Below, in pieces: positions 57,939 to 64,000 of a stretch of DNA of 64,000 nt. The position numbers were made by a program, and so were the translations under genes. Position 1 is the first letter of the stretch. Each line of letters opens with the position of its first letter. Location: NCBI GenBank assembly GCA_022592435.1, contig JABYQS010000155.1:1-64000 (forward strand), given 5' to 3'. The notes beneath the pieces are model-generated. The model saw nothing but the letters and a program-made list of their open reading frames with translations. It was not told the origin of the DNA and searched no databases. The DNA comes from Cerioporus squamosus (Eukaryota > Basidiomycota > Agaricomycetes > Polyporales > Polyporaceae).

Positions 57939-59183
57939 ATGGGATTCGCACTCATGGACACTCTCCCCGTCGAGCTTCTTTCCTCAATATTCTCCTTCGC
58001 TTGTACAGATGGCGGATACACCGGTGCCAGCCTCTCCGCCATCTCGAACCGCATCCGCACCCTGTCCAGACCCTACTCATTTCAAAGCATCGCGCTGTTC
58101 AGCTGGACACAAATCGTCGCGTTCTCCTTATTCCTGCACACCTGCCACGCCGCTCAAACTCCACTTTACCTCCGCTTCCACTGCCATCATTTATACATGA
58201 CCGACCGCAGGAGCGCTTGGCCATCACGGGTCTGCCATGGTGGCGACAGCCTCAACTGCGACCGTGACAGCCTGAGTCTCTCCAGCCCCGACGTGCAAGA
58301 CGCGCCGAATGCGCCCGGGTCCCACGCGGAACATGCGTACCACATCCTCACCCTCCTGGGACCCCACCTCCGTACCCTCACGCTGCTAGCCTTCGAAGAG
58401 CCTGATGCGTCTTCAAGCATTAGCACCTCACTAAGGTTCCCCTTCCTAGAGGAGCTCACCATCCACGGCTCCTTCTTTCGCAGTCTAAAACACGCCGGGT
58501 CACGAAACCTGTGCACACCGCCCTTGCGTCGTCTTCACATCATCCAGAACGTCACGTTCGAGTACGAGTTCGTCAAGCAGGTCTCGGAGCTCGCTCCAGC
58601 GCTGACGCACCTGCGGCTCTCGGAGCTGAGCACCGCGATGCACCACATTGGGGACCTCGTACACACCGGCGTCGCTTCCATTATCAGAGTCGGAGGTCCC
58701 GGCAATGACGACGAACACCGCGCCTTTCCAAGAACGCTGGAGAAGCTCGTCTTGCAGTTCCGGAACGAGGACTGGGACGTCTCCTCAAACCAGGCGTCCG
58801 ATTCAGTGCCCGTAAGTAGCGCGTCGTTATTCCGCTGTCGAAGTCGAAGTTGGACTGACCGGTGCGGTCAGCTCTCCGCATATCGCACTGCGTACTTGGA
58901 GGCGCAATTCAAGTACATGTTGTCGACGCTGTGGCGCTACATTAAGGCCGACTCGAAGAGACGCGTCGTGGTGCTCCGGCCATACTCGCACGACGAGGCG
59001 AAGGCGCATCCTCAGTCAGGTCACGCGGTACCGACCGCGCAGCAGTGTTGTGCGGACGTTGAGCGGAGCTGGAAGGCACGCGCCGCAGGGGAGGACGGAC
59101 TGTGGGACGTGAAAGACTCGGACATACTCCTTGCGTATGATCATCGCGGTCCGCTTGGTCATGAGAGGCGAGCCTTCTCATAG
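57939..59183 (+). CDS. F-box-like protein of the mushroom-expanded family
   Basis: The start MGFALMDTLPVELLSSIFSF is the typical N-terminal F-box-like motif, followed by ACTDGGYTGASLSAISNRIR and PYSFQSIALFSWTQIVAFSL. Leucine-rich segments continue as HAYHILTLLGPHLRTLTLLA, LEELTIHGSFFRSLKHAGSR and LAPALTHLRLSELSTAMHHI. A 60-base intron (58812-58871, branch CTGAC) is in phase, so the frame also stays open if it is retained. The C-terminal part is LSAYRTAYLEAQFKYMLSTL and WRYIKADSKRRVVVLRPYSH, ending at 59183. The gene is intact, in contrast to the other F-box-like genes here. The target is unknown. Confidence 0.75.
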   Translation: MGFALMDTLPVELLSSIFSFACTDGGYTGASLSAISNRIRTLSRPYSFQSIALFSWTQIVAFSLFLHTCHAAQTPLYLRFHCHHLYMTDRRSAWPSRVCHGGDSLNCDRDSLSLSSPDVQDAPNAPGSHAEHAYHILTLLGPHLRTLTLLAFEEPDASSSISTSLRFPFLEELTIHGSFFRSLKHAGSRNLCTPPLRRLHIIQNVTFEYEFVKQVSELAPALTHLRLSELSTAMHHIGDLVHTGVASIIRVGGPGNDDEHRAFPRTLEKLVLQFRNEDWDVSSNQASDSVPVSSASLFRCRSRSWTDRCGQLSAYRTAYLEAQFKYMLSTLWRYIKADSKRRVVVLRPYSHDEAKAHPQSGHAVPTAQQCCADVERSWKARAAGEDGLWDVKDSDILLAYDHRGPLGHERRAFS

Positions 59184-59346
59184 GCAATCGAACGAGTGCG
59201 TGAACCGTGCCGCGCTTCACGCTTCACTAGTTGACTTCAGAAACGTCACAGAGTACATCTGACAATACGCATAGACAACATGAGAGCGACACCGCCGATC
59301 AGCGAGGTTCAAGATTTCACAGCTGGAGCACGTACATACGGTCATA

Positions 59347-60171
59347 TCATCGGAATGTATACGGTGGTGGCACAACTACTGGGTCGACCAGCCTCATGCC
59401 CGAGTCCATCTCTTGCGCTACCAGCACCGTCCGGGATCCTTCCTTACCACTAGACTTGGCCTTCGATACCGACGGCGAGCGCGCCGGCCCGAGCTTCAAG
59501 TGTGTTGGCGGTGGACTAGAAAGCAGCGGCGTGCCATCCAGGAGGCCGGCGCTCTTCTGCGAGTCTGGCCAAGTACTTTTTTCCGAAGAGAATGGCGTAA
59601 TCGTCAGCGCCGCAGAGAATGGGTCGGAAGACATAAGGGAGGTCGTGAGCGGCGGAGAGGGGAGTGGTTTCTCAATCCACAGTGGAGGCGGACGAGTGAT
59701 GGTAGAAGGGGTGAAAAGCGCTAGACTGTATTTGCGTGCTTTACGCGGTGCTTCGAGTACGGGACGAGACTCCGCTACCGCGAACAAGTCAGTACCGCAC
59801 GACCGCACCATGCTGGCAATCAGCACTTACTTATCCAGACCTGGGACGGAGCACATCGACGACTCTTCCTGCGCTTCGTGAGCCAGTACCCGAGAAAGAT
59901 CGCCCCCATGAGGAGGACAACGCTGCCCGCAGCTGCTGCGCCAATTATAGCATCTGTCTGGTTCTTCGACTGAGGGTTGGCTGAGTCGCGTGAAACACCC
60001 TCCCGGATGTCATCATGAGGGCGCCCTCGGTAGTCATGAGGATGCTCATTGCGGCGGTGAAGTTGAAGGTATCCGGTCATCCAGTACGAGTCTGTGACAG
60101 CAGAGGATGTTCAATACGAAGTGAATTCGCGACGGCTTGAGCATACCTGCTATTGAGCCAATGAGCACCAT
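59347..60171 (-). CDS. Single-pass membrane protein of unknown function
   Basis: The minus strand starts MVLIGSIA, and an intron leads to DSYWMTGYLQLHRRNEHPHD and SANPQSKNQTDAI. The membrane segment IGAAAAGSVVLLMGAIFLGY follows, with stop-transfer WLTKRRKSRR. After an intron of about 55 bases (branch GTACTGACTTG) come ESRPVLEAPRKARKYSLALF, PSTITRPPPLWIEKPLPSPP and a Ser/Pro-rich tail ending PPPYTFR at 59347. One TM helix with a short N-terminal and a long proline-rich cytosolic part resembles many mushroom membrane proteins, but I recognise no family. Further 5' exons encoding a larger ectodomain could lie at 60.2-60.7 kb; I could not establish them. Confidence 0.5.
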
Positions 60172-61097
60172 GGCTTCCTATACTCGTGGTATCCTCAACA
60201 CCGGGAGAAGATCATAGGACGAGTTGCGTGAATGCTGATCGCGAGAGGTGAGCGGGTCGGGACACGGCACGAGTGAAGAAAGCGAAGAGCAAACTGAGGA
60301 CCAGCTCAACCGGGAGGAGGAAGTCAACTTCGAAGGAAGTCCACTGCATACCGTCCTATTTCTCGTCAAGCCCCTTCGCAAACGGATGCTATAAGGCGCG
60401 TCTGTTTGCTGTAAACGCGCTCGCACGAGCGGCAGAACCTCATCATATCTCCGGGGACACATCAAGCCCGGTCTATGCGGACGAATCGTGAGGAGAGGTA
60501 CGGTGGCGTCGTCATGGCGATATGCACTTACGGTGGTGTTGCGCACCAACAGACAGATCCTCGTGTCGAGAAGCTTGACGTTCCGGTAGGCTGTAGCAGA
60601 CCGCTGCAAGAGCCCGACTACCAAGCGTGGAACGGCCTTCCTGTCATGTTGGGATGAGACCATGACAGATCCGGTGCTTGAGACCCCGGTGGCGTAGTTC
60701 GAGGTGCGAGGCGATACACTGTTACAGTAGCGTCAGTCTACGGGGTAAGTACTCGATAGCGATCGAGTGACTTCACCTCTGATACTGGCGTAAATTCCGA
60801 CAAGCTCGGAAGGAGGACTAAAAGCAGGGAATTCGCACCCAGGCTCCGAGTATGCCAGTGTAAGTACGTTGCTGATGTACATCTATACGGCATGGCTACT
60901 CAGGGCCGCAGGCTGCAGTCCTGCAGGAGTACATGGAATCGCCGGAAAGGCCGACTACTCCTATGTACAACCGTCCACATATGCCCAGAGTCCCCGAACG
61001 TGTTTGTGGATGTTAACCTCTATCATACGAGGCATGCAGGAAGGCGTGTATGAAGGGAGGCAACAGGACCGTCAAAGGCAGCAACTCGGAAGCGTTA
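60172..61097. other. Intergenic, nothing certain
   Basis: About 925 bases. A minus-strand frame (60178-60663) is open but not protein-like. No repeat or RNA gene was recognised before the TIR element at 61098. Confidence 0.4.
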
Positions 61098-61706
61098 CAG
61101 CTATTTCCAAAACAAGTGGCCGCGCGACTCCGACTGACGCGCTTGCAATTTCGACGCGAGAAATTGAAGAAATTCGTGTGAGCTCTGAATACGCCCCTAC
61201 GGGTCCTCATTACAATACTGGAGGACTGAACAGACAATCGTCAGTCTGTGTGAGTATCTTGGGGCGTGTAGGAGTGCGCTGTAGCCGGCTAGATGCGCCA
61301 GGTCACATCCAGATGTTGAATAGCTCTGAGGTTGAGAAACAAGTGCCCTTCTACACCGTCGCTCCTCAAAGTCATCTTGGGTATTATTGAATTGATTATC
61401 TTTCAGTTCCGATGCTCTCTATGCCTCGAGAAGGGGAATCCTTGATTGTAGACGACGACCGTCACCGGAGACTATAGGCGCCGAATGACCGACTCGCAGC
61501 ACCGAGCAGCGTCGCCGGCTTTCTGCCCTCTCGCTGTCTCGTAGGGTCTCGCAAACTCACCGACAGACCCACGCGGCCCCTTAGAAGCTCAGATAATTGA
61601 ATGCGTACGCTCGCGAGGCCAGCACAATTTCAGGAATTTCTCGAATTATTCGTGCAAAAAGTGCAGTGCGCAAATGGCGCCCGGCCACTTGTTTTGGAAA
61701 TAGCTG
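61098..61706. mobile_element. TIR element (MITE) with TA target duplication, 609 bases
   Basis: Both ends read CAGCTATTTCCAAAACAAGT then GGCCG inward, a perfect inverted repeat of 25 bases. Looser similarity continues for another 60 or so (AAATT and GAATT-rich). TA is present on both sides (61096-61097 and 61707-61708), as for Tc1/mariner/pogo-type insertions. No transposase is encoded; frames inside are short. It is not related to the element at 32247. Confidence 0.78.
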
Positions 61707-61708
61707 TA

Positions 61709-62254
61709 TTCGCTCTCGGTATATCAACCTCAGACTGCTTTCATGTCATAACTTCCCGACTGGAAGTCTCATGGGCCATGGCGAGATTTCATTCGTATTT
61801 CATTCATGTTTGAGCTACTACGACCTATGACTAGTCAGTTGACGAAAGGCTAAACAGAGAATCAACATGCAGAAGTGCATGAGGTCTTCGTAGCGGAGCT
61901 AGTCGAGTGTGTCGCGCGAACCCTTGCAAATAGGTGCCACGTTTGCCGTCCAAACGCGTGACGTCACGCGACAGACGCGTCCTCGTGACAACGCGTTTGG
62001 CTCCTTCAACTTAACTTCAAGTTGTTCTTTGGTTGGTCTCGCACCTCCACTCCCTGGCGAGGCATGCAGCTACCACCGAGTCACACATCAGGATGTTGCA
62101 CTTCAAATATCGAGACGACAAGGACAGTGAAATTACTAGGAGAGGTACGGATGATAGCTGACAACTAAAGACGTGCGTACGATAGACGAAAACCATCCAT
62201 AGAATAGACTGACGTGTGTAAGGTATCGAATCCTAGACTGTTATCCGATAGTGC
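61709..62254. other. Intergenic between TIR element and MYND gene
   Basis: About 545 bases. The only notable content is the MluI-box/CRE cluster listed separately (61951-61999). Confidence 0.45.
61951..61999. promoter_or_regulatory. Cluster of three ACGCGT boxes and a TGACGTCA palindrome
   Basis: ACGCGT occurs at 61954-61959, 61975-61980 and 61991-61996, and TGACGTCA at 61959-61966. The cluster is bounded by a perfect inverted repeat, CAAACGCGT and ACGCGTTTG. ACGCGT is the MluI cell-cycle box bound by MBF-type factors and TGACGTCA is a CREB/ATF site. No gene starts nearby in this window; the MYND gene ends at 62255. Confidence 0.4.
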
Positions 62255-63441
62255 TCAGACAGCTTCTGAAAAGGGGGTATCAAGGGCTTCCGGGTGCGTG
62301 CTGCCCGACTTCGGCTGGCGGGGCCCACAGACGGCTTTATGCCGCGCCCAATCCTGGTAGTGAAATCGTCTCAGCGACGCACGTATATGTTCGTTGTCAG
62401 AGCCTCTCACCTTCCGCTGACAAGCCTTGCTGCAATAGCTCGGCGTGTCCTCAGGCGCACAAGAGCCTGCACACCGTCTGAACTGGCGCGCCTTCAACGA
62501 ACGGAATCCGCACGACGGCTCCGCGCACATGTAACGAGAGGGAGCCAGACGCATCTTCTCCAGGATGCGCTGTCGGACGTCGTACGCCCTCCACAGCTGC
62601 CTGTACTTCCCCTCCCCAAAGCGCTCGCCCCCACGGACGTCCTGGCCGTGTGCCTCTCCGAGCTGCAGGACGACGTCGGCGATCTCGAACGCGCCGGGAA
62701 ACCGGAGGCCGTGATCGATAGCTGCGTGCGCGTCCATGACCGCGTGGAGGAGATCCGGATCCTTGAGGTATGCGGACAGAGTGCCCGCGGTGTCCTTCAG
62801 GCGGTACTTGGTGAGGTAGGCGAGCGCCGCCGCGCCGTGTGCGTGGGTGTGCTCCGTGTCGGATACGGAGAGGCTCTCCACCCGTTCGTAGGCTCCGTGG
62901 CGCTTGAGAACGATGTCGGTGAACAAGAGAGCCGCCTCTGGTTCGAAAGGAGCACCGCATCCTGTAGCACACCTGTGACGACACCGTACTCAGTAAAGCG
63001 TCGCAGCTGGACTCGGCTTTGGAAGGGGACACACCGTGCTGCGAGCTCCAGGATGCTCTCGGCATCCGTGGCAGCCTTCGCCATGACGCTGTCTGTGGGG
63101 GTGTCGGTGATGTAACGGGCCATCCCGGGCACACACTTGCGGCAGTCAGAGCCGCACTCGTATGCGTCGTGGTATGCATCGCGTCGGAACGCCATGTAGC
63201 TCTCGAGGTTCGGAACCATGGGCACGCTCAGGCTCCCCGACGACTGGCAGCAATCGGTGCGCCAAGTTGATCCTACTGAGCAGTTACTGCTGTACGTCGT
63301 GAGAGGCTCGCATGGTGGCGGAAAGGCTGATTCCAAGGGGGAGGTAGGTTCCGGACTGGTGGGAGGAGTGGATATATCGGAGTCGCTCAGGCTGCATGTG
63401 GACCAGTCCGGAGTAGAAGGTGTGCTGCAGTTGGATGACAT
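62255..63441 (-). CDS. MYND zinc-finger protein, one frame shift
   Basis: The start MSSNCSTPSTPDWSTCSLSD is Ser/Thr/Pro-rich, followed by AYECGSDCRKCVPGMARYIT and RFTEYGVVTGVLQDAVLL. One frame over, FEPEAALLFTDIVLKRHGAY continues with HGAAALAYLTKYRLKDTAGT, LLHAVMDAHAAIDHGLRFPG and RQRILEKMRLAPSRYMCAEP. The MYND domain is CAEPSCGF, FRRCAGSC, SYCSKACQRK, then after an in-phase 57-base intron (62354-62410) DWARHKAVC. All metal ligands are visible. The stop is at 62255. The frame change near 62962, at CTCCTTTCG, is not explained by an intron; it may be a sequencing indel or an early pseudogene. MYND domains mediate protein interactions; no partner can be inferred. Confidence 0.65.
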
Positions 63442-64000
63442 CTAAAACGAGAGACTATGGTCAGTATATGGCACGCTGGCACTGGCAGAAGCAAGGAATG
63501 AATGAAAGTTGGTATGGGATCGCGAAAGAGGTGGCACAAGGGCTCCTCCTTCCGGGCTTCGGCCACGCAATGACGATCTCGACGGCGTCGCGTAAATATC
63601 CGAGCCCGGCAGCGCAGGTAGCCGACGTTAGCTGCCACTTTGCTGAGGCTGAGCTCAGCTCAGCCCACCGATACTGTGTAGCGTGGTGGCGGGATGTATC
63701 TGCATACCTGGCGAGAAACAGACATGGGCGACTTCCGAAGGTCGCATGCATACTACTACTACTGTAGCAGGAGCTAGACGAACACAATGCCCGCCGGTCG
63801 CTGCAGTGCATGTTTTGTTCCAGGTGTGTCCTCACGACATATCTCAGTAAGGACCTGAGCCGTAAGGCCATACCCAAGCAAGACGAACATGGCGAGTCAC
63901 GTCGCGGCTCTCACTAACCTTCAAGAACAGGGTTCCAAAGTCGAGAAGCGATGTAGGACAGAGAACGCCAGTGAGAACAGGATGAACGCGAAATGCCGAC
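63442..64000. other. Window edge, 5' flank of the MYND gene
   Basis: About 560 bases holding the MYND gene promoter side and unassigned sequence to the edge. A short (TAC)n run lies near 63748-63761. No gene was recognised. Confidence 0.4.

Noticed and set aside
60178..60663. 161-codon minus-strand frame as N-terminal part of the membrane protein
   Set aside because: No signal peptide, no good splice link to 60171, and composition not typical of a secreted ectodomain.
60869..61390. 173-codon plus-strand frame
   Set aside because: It runs from unique DNA into the inverted end of the TIR element; no protein resemblance.

Overview
The window is nuclear DNA from a filamentous basidiomycete, most likely an Agaricomycete of the Polyporales type. 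The reasons are GC-rich coding DNA, many 50-60 base introns with GTRNGY donors, CTGAC-like branch sites and CAG acceptors, and gene families typical of mushrooms (LPVELLSSIF-type F-box proteins, HNH proteins, OTT_1508-like deaminases, MYND proteins). The order or genus is inference. No CRISPR array, rRNA or convincing tRNA was found.

Layout. 0-2.8 kb: glycine-cleavage T protein (GCV1, plus strand) with a 1.15 kb intron. 3.3-5.4 kb: a deaminase-like gene with broken frame, preceded by a fragment of itself. 6.0-8.2 kb: coronin (CRN1, minus). 8.4-9.9 kb: a decayed HNH-nuclease-type gene. 10.1-10.9 kb: an inverted, frameshifted second copy of the deaminase-like gene. 11.6-31.5 kb: the most unusual part. 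A probable ETT1/Nro1-family gene (minus) is complete at 11.6-13.9 kb. Its 5' half plus about 6.9 kb of non-conserved DNA ('X') forms an 8.61 kb unit present twice in tandem (12565-21177, 21178-29787), followed by a third copy of only the gene's 5' half (29788 to about 31475). 32.2-32.7 kb: a 405-base TIR element with TA target duplication. 32.7-39.0 kb: two duplicated 2-dehydropantoate 2-reductase genes (minus) with a small secreted-protein gene between them. 39.2-41.1 kb: a secreted FAD-dependent oxidoreductase. 41.2-50.7 kb: three broken members of one F-box/LRR-like family; the parts at 43.1-43.9 and 49.9-50.7 kb form an inverted repeat around a mitochondrial carrier gene (minus) and actin-binding protein 1 (ABP1, plus), which share a 230-base divergent promoter. 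51.0-54.6 kb: mitochondrial Hsp78/ClpB (minus). 56.2-59.2 kb: two F-box-like genes (plus). 59.3-60.2 kb: a single-pass membrane protein (minus). 61.1-61.7 kb: a second TA-flanked TIR element. 62.3-63.4 kb: a MYND zinc-finger protein (minus).

How the genes relate. Conserved single-copy genes (GCV1, CRN1, ABP1, HSP78, the carrier, the oxidoreductase, both reductases) read through without frame errors. The breaks fall in lineage-specific families (deaminase-like, HNH, F-box-like, MYND) and in the second ETT1 copy, so decay is a better explanation than uniform sequencing error. CRN1 and ABP1 both act on Arp2/3 and actin patches, but nothing in the sequence suggests they are linked by design. The best candidate for something new is the ETT1 tandem array. 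Its order (gene 3' half, 5' half, X, 5' half, X, 5' half, new upstream DNA) is what a single-crossover integration of a circular molecule carrying [ETT1 5' half + X] would leave. An assembly artefact must be excluded first.
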